From WHSW01 sp963846565 (GTDB taxonomy: Bacteria; Actinomycetota; Thermoleophilia; Solirubrobacterales; 70-9): 64,000 bases of DNA. Every line of letters begins with the position of its first letter. Within the stretch, counting starts at the first letter, position 1. Below, piece by piece: positions 36,017 through 44,814 of this stretch. A program made the translations under genes and the position numbers. The DNA lies in assembly GCA_963846565.1 (NCBI GenBank), contig CAWJWL010000005.1, positions 1,674,001 to 1,738,000 of the forward strand. Direction: 5' to 3'. The notes below the pieces were generated by a model. It had not been told where the DNA came from. It was given only the letters and a program-made list of their open reading frames with translations, and searched no databases.

Positions 36017-36781
36017 GTGAACCGGGATGTGATTGACCGGATCCGAAGCGCCAGCTTCCCGCAGGCGCGCCGTGGTTACGAGCGTCGCGAGGTGGACCAG
36101 TTCCTCGACGAGATCGCCGACTGGCTCGAGACGGGCGGCACCGACGAGGCGCGCGCCCATCTCGTCCGCGGCGAGCTCGAGCGGATCGGCGAGCAGACGA
36201 CGGCGATCCTGACCGAGGCCCACGACGCGGCGGAGACGATGCGCCTCGATGCCGACCGCGAGGTTCGAAAGCTGCTCACCGACGCGAACCTGAAGGCCGA
36301 AGGGCTGCGGACGAAGGCCGACGAGTACGCGGAGGAGGTCCGCGAGGACGCCGACGCCTACGCGCGCCGCGTCCGCTCGAGCGCCGACGCGGAGACGCAG
36401 GAGTTACGCGCGGAGGCCGAAACGGCCGTCGCGGACGCCCGTGCCGAGGCGGAACGCGAGACGTCGGAGGCGCGGGCCGCGGCCGACTCCGCCCTCGCCG
36501 AGGCGAAGGCCACCGGCGAGCGGACGGCCCGCCAGGTGGTCGAGGAGGCAAATCGGCGGAGGGGCGAGATCGAGAAGGTGATCGCGGACCTCGAGCAGCG
36601 CCGTACGACGGTGATCGGGGAGCTCCGTCGCCTCGCCAGCGATGTCGCCGGGGCGGCGGGGGAGAGCAGCACCGCCGCCGAAGAGCCGGACCGGCCGCCG
36701 GCGGCCGAAGACGAGGTCACGCGGCGGATCGAGACGAACGCGAACGAGCCGGTCGGTGATGGGAACCCGCGAGGGGACTGA
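36017..36781 (+). CDS. DivIVA-domain protein
   Basis: A 254-residue protein. Residues 1-45 are the DivIVA membrane-curvature module (FPQARRGYERREVDQFLDEIADWL). From about 50 to 215 it is a long Ala/Glu/Arg-rich coiled coil with many near-repeats (ADAETQELRAEAETAVADAR). The tail is acidic and disordered. Proteins of this type guide polar growth or septum placement in actinobacteria. GTG 36017 starts it; its 3' end overlaps the start of the next gene by 23 bp. Confidence 0.85.
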   Translation: MNRDVIDRIRSASFPQARRGYERREVDQFLDEIADWLETGGTDEARAHLVRGELERIGEQTTAILTEAHDAAETMRLDADREVRKLLTDANLKAEGLRTKADEYAEEVREDADAYARRVRSSADAETQELRAEAETAVADARAEAERETSEARAAADSALAEAKATGERTARQVVEEANRRRGEIEKVIADLEQRRTTVIGELRRLASDVAGAAGESSTAAEEPDRPPAAEDEVTRRIETNANEPVGDGNPRGD

Positions 36782-38294
36782 CTTCCAGCATGCGCTCGAG
36801 GCCGCCCTCGCCGGCGGCCCGGAGCGGCACCACTCAAAGACGGCCGAGCAGGGGAAGATGCCCGTTCGCGACCGGGTGGCGCGGCTGGTCGATCCCGAGT
36901 CGTTCACGGAGGAGGCCCTGCTCGCCAATTGGGACGGCGACGGCCTCGGCGCCGACGGCGTCGTCACCGGGCTCGCTCTGATCGGCGGGCGCCGGGTCTG
37001 CCTGATGGCCAACGACCCGACGGTGAAGGCGGGTTCGTGGGGCCCGAAGACCGTCGAGAAGATCCTCCGGATCCAGGAGCGGGCGCTGAAGCTCGAGCTG
37101 CCGATGATCTACCTCGTCGACTCGGCCGGCGCCCGGATCACCGAGCAGGTGCAGATGTTCCCGGGCCGCCGCGGCGCGGGGCGGATCTTCTACAACGAGG
37201 TGCGGATGTCCGGGCGCGTCCCGCAGGTCTGCCTGCTCTTCGGTCCGTCCGCCGCCGGCGGCGCCTACATCCCGGCCTTCTGCGATGTCGTGATCATGCG
37301 TGACGGCAACGCCTCGATGTACCTCGGCTCGCCGCGGATGGCGGAGATGGTGATCGGCGAGACGGTGACGCTCGACGAGATGGGCGGGGCGAAGATGCAC
37401 ACGGGCAAGTCGGGCTGCGGGCACTTCCTCGTCAAGACCGACGAGGACGCGATCGACCTCGCCCAGCGCTACCTCTCCTACATGCCCGCGAACTGGCGCG
37501 AGCAGCCCCCGGCGGCGCCGCCCGCCGAGCCGGCGAGTGAGCGCAAGCCTTCCGAGATCGTCCCCGGCGACGAGAAGACCTCGTTCGACATCAAGGACCT
37601 GATCGACGCGCTCACCGACGCCGATTCGTTCTGCGAGGTGCACGCGCGCTGGGCAAAGGAGCTGGTCGTCGGGTACGCCCGCCTCGACGGGCGCGCCATC
37701 GGCGTGGTCGCCAACCAGCCACGCCAGAAGGGCGGGGTGCTCTTCGTCGACTCCGCCGACAAGGCGGCGCGCTTCATCGCCACCTGCAATGCCTTCAACC
37801 TGCCGCTGCTGTTCCTCGCCGACGTGCCCGGCTTCATGATCGGGACGGAGGTCGAGCGCCAGGGGATCATCCGCCACGGGGCGAAGATGATCAGCGCCGT
37901 CTCCGAGGCGACGGTCCCGAAGATCTCGGTGATCGTCCGCAAGGCCTACGGCGCCGGCCTGTACGCGATGGCCGGCCCTGCATTCGAGCCCGACTGCACG
38001 ATCGCGCTCCCGGGTGCATCGATTGCGGTCATGGGTCCCGAGGCGGCGGTGAACGCAGTGTTCTTCAACCAGATCCAGAAGATCGAGGGCGAGGCCGAGC
38101 GCGAGGAGTTCATCCGCGCGAAGCGCGAGGAGTACGCGGCCGACATCGACATCCTCCACCTCGCCTCGGAGATGGTCGTCGACGCGATCGTCGAAGCCGA
38201 CGACCTTCGCGCCGATCTGATCCGCCGCTTCGCTTTCGCGGAGTCGAGGGACCGGAGCTTCACCGAGCGGCGGAATCCCGTCACGCCGGCCTGA
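36759..38294 (+). CDS. Biotin-dependent acyl-CoA carboxyltransferase, beta subunit (PccB-like)
   Basis: A 511-residue carboxyltransferase that moves CO2 from biotin to an acyl-CoA. N-terminal domain: KMPVRDRVARLVDPESF and LPMIYLVDSAGARITEQV, with oxyanion loop LFGPSAAGGAYIPAF. C-terminal domain: VVANQPRQKGGVLFVDSADKA, LPLLFLADVPGFMIG and ASIAVMGPEAAVNAVF. Propionyl- or methylcrotonyl-CoA are both possible; the context with Ecm and HMG-CoA lyase does not decide. The alpha (biotin) subunit is not in the window. ATG 36759 lies within the DivIVA gene's last codons. Confidence 0.85.
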   Translation: MGTREGTDFQHALEAALAGGPERHHSKTAEQGKMPVRDRVARLVDPESFTEEALLANWDGDGLGADGVVTGLALIGGRRVCLMANDPTVKAGSWGPKTVEKILRIQERALKLELPMIYLVDSAGARITEQVQMFPGRRGAGRIFYNEVRMSGRVPQVCLLFGPSAAGGAYIPAFCDVVIMRDGNASMYLGSPRMAEMVIGETVTLDEMGGAKMHTGKSGCGHFLVKTDEDAIDLAQRYLSYMPANWREQPPAAPPAEPASERKPSEIVPGDEKTSFDIKDLIDALTDADSFCEVHARWAKELVVGYARLDGRAIGVVANQPRQKGGVLFVDSADKAARFIATCNAFNLPLLFLADVPGFMIGTEVERQGIIRHGAKMISAVSEATVPKISVIVRKAYGAGLYAMAGPAFEPDCTIALPGASIAVMGPEAAVNAVFFNQIQKIEGEAEREEFIRAKREEYAADIDILHLASEMVVDAIVEADDLRADLIRRFAFAESRDRSFTERRNPVTPA

Positions 38295-38348
38295 CTTGCG
38301 CCGCTCGCTACCGACCGGTTCGGGTCGGACGACAACGATTCGGGGGAA

Positions 38349-40718
38349 ATGATGGGGAGGAAGGAGAACGGCCGCGACATCGGCCGGTGTCGGATCTGGC
38401 TGGCTGCGCTGGCCGGAGCGCTCGCATGGCTGTTCGTTCCCGCTGCGCACGCGGCGACGTTCTCAGTCTTGAACTCGAATGACACAGGCGCTGGGTCGCT
38501 TCGCCAGGCGCTGACGAGCGCGAACGCGAACGGCACCGGCCTCGACACGCTGACGTTCACCACCGGATCGTCCGGGACGATCGAACTGCAGTCGGAGTTG
38601 CCGCAGATCGCGTCGAGCCTGAACGTCCAGGGTCCAGGCGCGAGTGCGCTCACGGTGCGCCGCGACACCGGCGGGAACTACCGGATCCTGACGATCGGGA
38701 ACGGTGGCCACACGGTCTCGATCTCCGGCCTCACGCTGGCCAACGGAGCGATGCTGGCCCAACCAGGCGGCGGGCTTCTGAACCAAGCCTCGACCACGAC
38801 GCTCGATCGGGTCGCGGTGAAGGGGAGCATCTCCCCTCATGGCGGCGGGATCGCGAACCAGGGCACGATGACCCTGCGAGCCGTAACCGTGAGTGCGAAC
38901 GTCGCCGGGCAGGGCGGTGGCATCCACAACACGGGCTCCCTCGCGCTTCTTGCGAGCACCGTTACCGACAACGACGCCGATGAGGGCGGTGCCCTGTTCA
39001 ACGTTGCGACGGCAAGAATCGAAGGGTCGACGATCGCCGCAAACACCGCGACCGAGACCGGCGGCTCCAACCTGAGCAACGAGATCACGGGGACGACGAC
39101 GCTACGCAGCTCGATCGTTACCGACCCTCTCGGAGTGGCCAGCAACTGCGGCGCCGACGGCGACTTCGTATCGGCCGGGTACAACCTCCTCGGCGACGCG
39201 ACCTGCGGCTTCGTTTCAGGGGACCAAATCGGCTCCGATCCGCAGCTCGGTCCCCTTCAGGACAACGGCGGCCCGACGAAGACGATGGCGATCCCGGCCA
39301 CGAGTCCGGCGGTCGACCGCGGCACGAGCGCCCTGATCGGCGGTGGCAGCGCGACTATGGACCAGCGCGGCAAGCCGCGGCCGGTGGATTTCCCGCTGAT
39401 CGAGAACAACAACGGGGTGAACGCCGACGGGGCCGACGTCGGCGCTTTCGAGCGCGAGGGCGTGAGCAAACTCCTCCGGGTCACTAACGTCAACGACGCG
39501 GGAACGGGCTCGCTGCGAGCTGCGATCGCGGCCGCCAACGACGCACTCAACCCGGTGACGATCCGCTTCACCGGCACAGCGTTGGGGACGATCGAGCTGC
39601 AGAGCGCGCTACCGGTGCTCACAAACGACATCTCGATTCGCGGCCTCGGCGCGAGCCGTACCGTGCTCCGGCGAGAGGCCAACGAGAACTTCGGGATTCT
39701 CGCGCTGGACGGGAACTTCGAGTCGACGATCTCGAGGCTGACACTCGCGAACGGCGAGGGCGCCGTTGGCGGATTCGCGAACCAAGGCGGAAAGGTCACG
39801 CTCGATCGGGTCGCCGTACGCGGCAACGCGGGTACCTATGCCGGCGTGCTCAACGACGGCGAGATGACGATTCTCGGGAGCACCGTGAGCGGCAACACCG
39901 GGGTTGATGCTGGCGCGGTCGGGAGCTTTGGGCCGCTGACGGTGAGGAACAGCACGATCACCGCGAACAGCGCGCCCGACGGCATCGGCGGCGTCGACAT
40001 CGATTGGCCCGCTACGGTCGAGGGGTCGACGCTCGTCGACAATCTCCCCCGCAACATCGCCGCGGGAGCGACGGTGCAGCTCGCGGGCTCGATCGTCTTC
40101 GATTCGAACGAGAACCCCAGCTGTGCCGGGTCTGGATCGCTGATCTCAAACGGCTACAACCTCGCCAGCGATGGGAGCTGCAACCTGAACGGGACGGGCG
40201 ACCAGCCGTTCAGCGATCCAATGATCGGCCCGCTTCAGGACAATGGCGGGCTGATCCGGACGATGGCGCTGGCCCCGGGGAGCCCCGCGATCGACGCCGG
40301 CAGCGGCCCAGGCAATGTCGACGGGCGCGGGCTGCGTCGCCGGGTCGACTTCCTCGCGGTCCAGAATCCCCTCGGCGGCACCGCGGGCGACATCGGCGCC
40401 TACGAGGTCCAGGGCCAGCGCTGCAATGACCAGGCGGCGAGCATCGTCGCCGCGCCGGGCGAGGTCGTCACCGGAACCTCCGGCGCAGATGTGATCTCGG
40501 GCACCTCCGGCCAGGACGAGATCCATGCCGGCACGGGCAACGACACGGTCTGCGGATTCGCCGAGAACGACCAGGTGTTCGGCGACGGCGGCGAAGACAC
40601 GTTGTTCGGCGGGGCCAGGCACGACACCCTCAACGGCGGCACGGAGACGGACGCCTGCCACGGTGAGGACGGCAACGACTCGGCGACCCTGTGCGAGTCC
40701 GTGACCGGGGTCCCGTAA
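38349..40718 (+). CDS. Large secreted beta-helix protein with internal duplication and C-terminal RTX repeats
   Basis: A 789-residue exported protein with a signal peptide ending LFVPAAHAA. Two homologous halves follow: about 36-372 and 374-697. Each begins with a CSLREA-like motif (FSVLNSNDTGAGSLRQAL; LRVTNVNDAGTGSLRAAI), has parallel beta-helix turns with Asn/Thr ladders, and ends with a choice-of-anchor Q type tail (IGPLQDNGGPTKTMAIP and IGPLQDNGGLIRTMALAP). After 705 a short RTX block appears (GNDTVCGFAENDQVFGDGGEDTLFGG; given as pattern). It is probably extracellular and surface-attached. ATG 38352 is an alternative start. Confidence 0.85.
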   Translation: MMGRKENGRDIGRCRIWLAALAGALAWLFVPAAHAATFSVLNSNDTGAGSLRQALTSANANGTGLDTLTFTTGSSGTIELQSELPQIASSLNVQGPGASALTVRRDTGGNYRILTIGNGGHTVSISGLTLANGAMLAQPGGGLLNQASTTTLDRVAVKGSISPHGGGIANQGTMTLRAVTVSANVAGQGGGIHNTGSLALLASTVTDNDADEGGALFNVATARIEGSTIAANTATETGGSNLSNEITGTTTLRSSIVTDPLGVASNCGADGDFVSAGYNLLGDATCGFVSGDQIGSDPQLGPLQDNGGPTKTMAIPATSPAVDRGTSALIGGGSATMDQRGKPRPVDFPLIENNNGVNADGADVGAFEREGVSKLLRVTNVNDAGTGSLRAAIAAANDALNPVTIRFTGTALGTIELQSALPVLTNDISIRGLGASRTVLRREANENFGILALDGNFESTISRLTLANGEGAVGGFANQGGKVTLDRVAVRGNAGTYAGVLNDGEMTILGSTVSGNTGVDAGAVGSFGPLTVRNSTITANSAPDGIGGVDIDWPATVEGSTLVDNLPRNIAAGATVQLAGSIVFDSNENPSCAGSGSLISNGYNLASDGSCNLNGTGDQPFSDPMIGPLQDNGGLIRTMALAPGSPAIDAGSGPGNVDGRGLRRRVDFLAVQNPLGGTAGDIGAYEVQGQRCNDQAASIVAAPGEVVTGTSGADVISGTSGQDEIHAGTGNDTVCGFAENDQVFGDGGEDTLFGGARHDTLNGGTETDACHGEDGNDSATLCESVTGVP

Positions 40719-40725
40719 CCCTCAA

Positions 40726-40741
40726 CCCTGAGATTTCAGGG
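40726..40741 (+). terminator. Hairpin after the beta-helix gene
   Basis: A 6-bp perfect stem CCCTGA-GATT-TCAGGG followed by ATTCTCAAAAG, 8 bp after the stop. It is a likely terminator, though an operator for the next gene at 40814 cannot be excluded. Confidence 0.5.
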
Positions 40742-40813
40742 ATTCTCAAAAGCCTTTCGTCGTCTGGGGGCGCTCGCAACACTCGGCCGCTGTGAACGAC
40801 CGATTGGAGATCG

Positions 40814-41164
40814 ATGTCTGACCCCCGCAGGATCCTCAAGAGTTCATTGGCCGCAGCGGCTTTGGTAGCCGCGTTTTTCGTTATTTCGTCGCAGTCCGCA
40901 GCTGCCTCAGCGGAGCCGAAGGGGCCGTGCAACACCGCCGCGCAGTCGATCAGCGACCGCGTCGGCGTCTCGTGCAAGAAGGCGAAGAAGGTCGCGCGCA
41001 AGGCTACGCGCCGGCTCGGCCTCCTGCCCGAGTGCGGGAACGACGCTGCGGTGACGTTCAAGGGCTGGGAGATCAGCGCCGGCGGCCAGTCCGGGAGCGT
41101 CATCGCCACCATCTTCATCAAGGGCAACAAGTCCTTCATCATTTCCGGCGGCGGCGCCTGCTGA
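40814..41164 (+). CDS. Small secreted basic protein with paired cysteines
   Basis: A 116-residue protein. The signal peptide (residues 1-32) ends in SQSAAASAE. The mature part has four Cys, in GPCNTAA, GVSCKKAKK, PECGNDA and the very last residue, which could form two disulfides, and a basic helix KKAKKVARKATRRLG. The C-terminal segment GGQSGSVIATIFIKGNKSF is beta-rich. No family recognised; an antimicrobial-like or wall-binding role would be a guess. Confidence 0.6.
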   Translation: MSDPRRILKSSLAAAALVAAFFVISSQSAAASAEPKGPCNTAAQSISDRVGVSCKKAKKVARKATRRLGLLPECGNDAAVTFKGWEISAGGQSGSVIATIFIKGNKSFIISGGGAC

Positions 41165-41172
41165 GCTGAGTC

Positions 41173-41925
41173 TCAGCCGACGGTCAGGCGAACGATCGCC
41201 ACCGTCCCGACGACCACGATCAGCGCCCGCAATACGGTCGGCGAGAGTCGCCGGCCGTAGCGGGCGCCGACCACACCGCCGACGATCGAGCCCGCGGCGA
41301 TCAGGCCCGCCACACCCCAGTCGACGTTGGCCGCGAAGACGAAGATCAGCCCCGCGGTGAAATTGACGAGCCCGGCGAGCACGTTCTTGAGGCCGTTCAG
41401 CCGTTGCAGCTCGTCGTCGAAGGCGATCCCGAGGATCCCGATCAGCAGAATTCCCTGGCCGGCGCCGAAGTAGCCGCCGTAGACACCGCTTGCGGTGATG
41501 GCGGCGCGGGTCGGTGTGCCGAGGTGGGCGTCGTCGCGGCGGCGCTCGGCGAGCGCGCGGTCGAGCCGCGGCTGGATCACGACGAGGACGAGCGCGATCG
41601 CGATCAGCACCGGGACGATCGCGTCGAAGGCGGAGGAGGGGAGGGCGAGCAGCAGGGCCGCACCGGCGATGCCGCCGAGCACCGAGAACACGCCCAGCGA
41701 GATCACGCGCGTGCGCTGGCCGCGGAGCTCGCGCCGATAGCCGTGGACGCCGGCCATCGCCCCGGGGACGAGGCCGATGTTGTTGGAGACGTTCGCGATC
41801 AGCGGCGCGTAACCGAGCGCGATCAGGACCGGGAACGTGATCAGTGTGCCGCTACCGACGACCGCGTTGATCGCACCGGCTCCGACGCCGGCGGCGAGGA
41901 TCGCGATCGCCTCGGCGAGGTCCAT
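41173..41925 (-). CDS. TSUP-family (TauE/SafE) membrane permease
   Basis: A 250-residue protein with eight membrane segments. The N-terminal AAGVGAGAINAVVGSGTLITFP and the second-half copy YFGAGQGILLIGILG are the paired motifs of TauE/SafE permeases, which export sulfite or sulfonates. The substrate is not determinable. ATG 41925 is 26 bp from the palindrome at 41951. Confidence 0.85.
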   Translation of the reverse strand: MDLAEAIAILAAGVGAGAINAVVGSGTLITFPVLIALGYAPLIANVSNNIGLVPGAMAGVHGYRRELRGQRTRVISLGVFSVLGGIAGAALLLALPSSAFDAIVPVLIAIALVLVVIQPRLDRALAERRRDDAHLGTPTRAAITASGVYGGYFGAGQGILLIGILGIAFDDELQRLNGLKNVLAGLVNFTAGLIFVFAANVDWGVAGLIAAGSIVGGVVGARYGRRLSPTVLRALIVVVGTVAIVRLTVG

Positions 41926-41950
41926 CCGTGAAAGGTACGGCCGCGCACCG

Positions 41951-41999
41951 CCCGAGACGAAGGTTAGGGGTGTATATAACCCACAAGCTTCGTCTCGGG
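41951..41999. repeat. Palindromic element with TATATAA-like core, copy 2
   Basis: Perfect 12-bp arms CCCGAGACGAAG (41951-41962) and CTTCGTCTCGGG (41988-41999) enclose GGGGTGTATATAACCCACAAG. It matches copy 1 at 27023-27054 in 30 of 32 core positions. It lies between a divergent gene pair, so it could control either. Confidence 0.65.
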
Positions 42000-42055
42000 G
42001 AGGTTCTCGACCGGCGCGGAGGTACGATCGCGTGCTCCACGACCGAGGAGGACGA

Positions 42056-42283
42056 ATGGAATCATCCGGAGGACCGAAGTTCGACGCCGACGGGGTGCGG
42101 GATCATCTCGGCAACCGCCAGTCATGGCTGTCGTACTCGTTCGGAATCGCCGCGATCGTGTTCGTCGCGATCGACCTCTTCGCGGATCACCAGGCGTGGG
42201 CAGGAGTCGTCGCGATCATCTGCATCCTCCTCGGCATGGTGACGCGGCCGAGCGGGTTCCTCGGCCAGCGTGGCCCGGGCTGA
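42056..42283 (+). CDS. Small membrane protein
   Basis: A 75-residue protein with two membrane segments (LSYSFGIAAIVFVAIDLF and AWAGVVAIICILLGMV) after a hydrophilic N-terminus. ATG 42056 has GAGGAGGA immediately upstream. Function unknown. Confidence 0.65.
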   Translation: MESSGGPKFDADGVRDHLGNRQSWLSYSFGIAAIVFVAIDLFADHQAWAGVVAIICILLGMVTRPSGFLGQRGPG

Positions 42284-42301
42284 GGCCCGGGCCGGCCGCT
42301 C

Positions 42302-42835
42302 TCAGGCGGCCGGGTGGTAGGTGAGGAGGACGACTCCGGAGTCGAACCGCTTCACGTCGTCGAGCTGCAAACGGACCGTGCCCCTGTCGCCGAGCACGTG
42401 GACGTTTCCCTCGCCCCAGACGAGGGGGTTCAGGTAGACCTCGTACTCGTCGATCAGGCCCTTCTCGGCGAGGGCGTAGGCGAACTCGCCGCTCCCGTGC
42501 ATGAACAGGTCGCCGTCGACCTCGTCCTTCGCCTTCGGGACCGAGGTCTCGAGGTCCCCCTCGAGCAGGGTCCCATTCCACTCGAGATCCCCGGACAGGG
42601 TGGTCGACCCGACGTACTTCGGGATCGAGTTGACCATGTCCGCCCACTTGCCCTCCTGGCTCGGCCAGTATCCGGCGAGGCCCTCGAAGGTCTTGCGGCC
42701 CAGCACCAGCCCGCCGGATCTCTGCTGACGCTCGAACGAGTACTCGGCGTGGTCGCCGCCCTCCTGCACCCACTCGCCGACCGGGTCGATGACGCCGTCG
42801 ACGGTTGCCTGGGTGGTCGCGATTAGCTTTCCCAT
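42302..42835 (-). CDS. Dihydrofolate reductase-family (RibD C-terminal-like) protein
   Basis: A 177-residue protein of the RibD/DHFR-like fold: MGKLIATTQATVDGVIDPVG at the start, GGLVLGRKTFEGLAGYWP in the middle, and GDLFMHGSGEFAYALAEKGLIDEY late, all typical of this loosely defined family. It probably uses NADPH; the substrate is unknown. It ends the ABC exporter cluster, 25 bp downstream of the permease. Confidence 0.82.
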   Translation of the reverse strand: MGKLIATTQATVDGVIDPVGEWVQEGGDHAEYSFERQQRSGGLVLGRKTFEGLAGYWPSQEGKWADMVNSIPKYVGSTTLSGDLEWNGTLLEGDLETSVPKAKDEVDGDLFMHGSGEFAYALAEKGLIDEYEVYLNPLVWGEGNVHVLGDRGTVRLQLDDVKRFDSGVVLLTYHPAA

Positions 42836-42860
42836 TTCGTCTCTCCTTTGTGAATGGCGG

Positions 42861-43709
42861 CTAGCTGCCGGCGCGGCGATACAGCCGCGTTGTCAGCGGC
42901 AGGAAGATGACGGTCAGAAGGACCGCCGTGCCGAACACGACGATCAGGTTGTCCGCCTGGACCGTTCCGCTCATCAGGTCACGCGAGGCGGTGACGAGAT
43001 GGGTGAACGGGTTGGCCTCGACGAACGCCTTCAGTCCGGCCGGAAGCGTGTCCTCCTCGACGTAGACGTTGGAGAGGAAGGTGAGCGGGAAAATCGCCAT
43101 GAAGCCCGCGTTCATCACCGCGTTCGGCGACCGCATCACGAGCCCCATCGTGGTGAACACCCAGGAGAGGGCGAAGCTGAACACGATCACCAGGCCGACG
43201 GCGGCGAGCACGCCGAGGATCCCGTTCGGGGCGTTGAACCCGAGGATGAAGCCGAGGACCATGATCACCGTCGCGGCAAGGAGGTAGCGCACGCAGTCGC
43301 CGAGGAGGGAGCCGACCAGCGGCGCCGGCGACCAGATCGGCAGTGAGCGGAAGCGGTCGAGGACGCCCTTGGTCATGTCCGTGTTGATCGCGATCCCCGC
43401 GTAGACGGTGGTGAACGTGACCGCGACCACGAGCACGCCGGGCAGGACGAAGTCGAGATATGCAGAGGTGGAACCCGCGATCGCCCCGCCGAACAGGTAG
43501 GTGAACATGAGCACGAACATCACGGGGGTGATGGTCACGTCGATGAGCTGCTCGGGTACGTGCTTGATCTTCAACATCCCGCGCCAGCCGAAGGCAAGCG
43601 CGGCGGACACGGCGCTGGCCCGCTGCGGCCGTGGGGTCGATGCAATGGCCTTGCGTACGGCGACCTCCTCGGGGGAGAACGCCGCGTCGGTTGCCGGGTT
43701 GATGCTCAC
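42861..43709 (-). CDS. ABC-2 type transporter permease (DrrB-like)
   Basis: A 282-residue permease with six membrane segments, beginning after a 45-residue cytoplasmic N-terminus. MLKIKHVPEQLIDVTITPVMF and SRDLMSGT near the end match the daunorubicin-exporter class. The start ATG overlaps the ATPase stop (ATGA), so both proteins are made together. The exported compound is unknown. Confidence 0.85.
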   Translation of the reverse strand: MSINPATDAAFSPEEVAVRKAIASTPRPQRASAVSAALAFGWRGMLKIKHVPEQLIDVTITPVMFVLMFTYLFGGAIAGSTSAYLDFVLPGVLVVAVTFTTVYAGIAINTDMTKGVLDRFRSLPIWSPAPLVGSLLGDCVRYLLAATVIMVLGFILGFNAPNGILGVLAAVGLVIVFSFALSWVFTTMGLVMRSPNAVMNAGFMAIFPLTFLSNVYVEEDTLPAGLKAFVEANPFTHLVTASRDLMSGTVQADNLIVVFGTAVLLTVIFLPLTTRLYRRAGS

Positions 43710-44698
43710 GCTGCCTCCGTTTCCGCGATTGCCTCGGGACCGGCCTCGTCCTCTTCGGCGGGGTGGCCGGTGAGCGCGAGGAAGACCTCGTCCAGGCTCG
43801 GCTGGCCGAGGGAGAAGTCGCCGATGCCGATGCCGGCGCGCGACAGGTTCGCCATCGCTTCGGCGCCGCGCTCGGGCTCGGCGCAGGGGACCGTGAGCGC
43901 GGCGGGGTCGGATTCGAGGTTGACCGTTCCGAGCTCGGACTCGAGTCGCTGCGCCGCGTCGGCGCGCTGCTCGGGGTCGAGCAGCCGCACGTGGAGCGCG
44001 CCGCCGCCGACCGAAGCCTTGAGCTGGGCCGGGGTGCCCTCGGCGATGACCTTCCCGTGGTCGATCACCGCGATCCCCTCGGCGAGCTGGTCGGCCTCGT
44101 CGAGGTACTGCGTGCAGAGCAAGATCGTCGTTCCGGCGGACTCGAGCGCGCGGATGATCTCCCAGACCTGGTTACGCGACCGCGGGTCGAGCCCGGTGGT
44201 CGGCTCGTCGAGGAACATGAGCCGGGGGGTGACGACGATGCTCGCAGCGATGTCGAGCCGCCGCCGCATCCCGCCGGAGTAGTTCTTCACGAGCTTGCCG
44301 GCGGACTCGGAGAGGTCGAACGCCTCGAGCAGCTCCTCCGCACGGGCCTTCGCCGCGGTTCGGCCGACCCCGAGGAGCCGGCCGAGCAGGACGAGGTTCT
44401 CGGTTCCCGTCAGGTCCTCGTCGACCGAGGCGAGCTGGCCGGTGAGGCTCACGAGCCCGCGGACGGCGTCGGCCTCCTTGACGATGTCGTGCCCGAGGAC
44501 GCGCGCGGAGCCTCCGTCCGGGCGCAGGAGCGTGGCGAGCATCCGGATCGTGGTCGTCTTGCCGGCCCCGTTCGGGCCGAGGACGCCATAGACGCTGCCG
44601 GTCCGCACGGCGAGATCGACGCCGTCGACGGCGCGCGTGTCGCCGAACGTCTTCACGAGGCCGTTCGCCTCGATCGCCAAGTTGGGGAGGGAGCTCAT
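43706..44698 (-). CDS. ABC transporter ATP-binding protein (DrrA-like)
   Basis: A 330-residue ATPase. Walker A GPNGAGKTTT, signature YSGGMRRRLD, Walker B LMFLDEPTTGLDP and the switch His region are all intact. A C-terminal domain of about 90 residues ends in SLDEVFLALTGHPAEEDE, as in drug-export ATPases. ATG 44698 was preferred because GGAAC precedes it; ATG 44707 adds three residues. It is divergent from a second ABC exporter at 44815. Confidence 0.88.
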   Translation of the reverse strand: MSSLPNLAIEANGLVKTFGDTRAVDGVDLAVRTGSVYGVLGPNGAGKTTTIRMLATLLRPDGGSARVLGHDIVKEADAVRGLVSLTGQLASVDEDLTGTENLVLLGRLLGVGRTAAKARAEELLEAFDLSESAGKLVKNYSGGMRRRLDIAASIVVTPRLMFLDEPTTGLDPRSRNQVWEIIRALESAGTTILLCTQYLDEADQLAEGIAVIDHGKVIAEGTPAQLKASVGGGALHVRLLDPEQRADAAQRLESELGTVNLESDPAALTVPCAEPERGAEAMANLSRAGIGIGDFSLGQPSLDEVFLALTGHPAEEDEAGPEAIAETEAA

Positions 44699-44814
44699 TC
44701 GTTCCATTCGTAGGTAGAGACCGGTGCAACCGTCGAAACTAATCGGTCGCCGGGACGATGTCTGTGCGGTTTCCCGTACTTATCGGCGGAACGCCCTTGC
44801 GTATCCTCGCCCGC

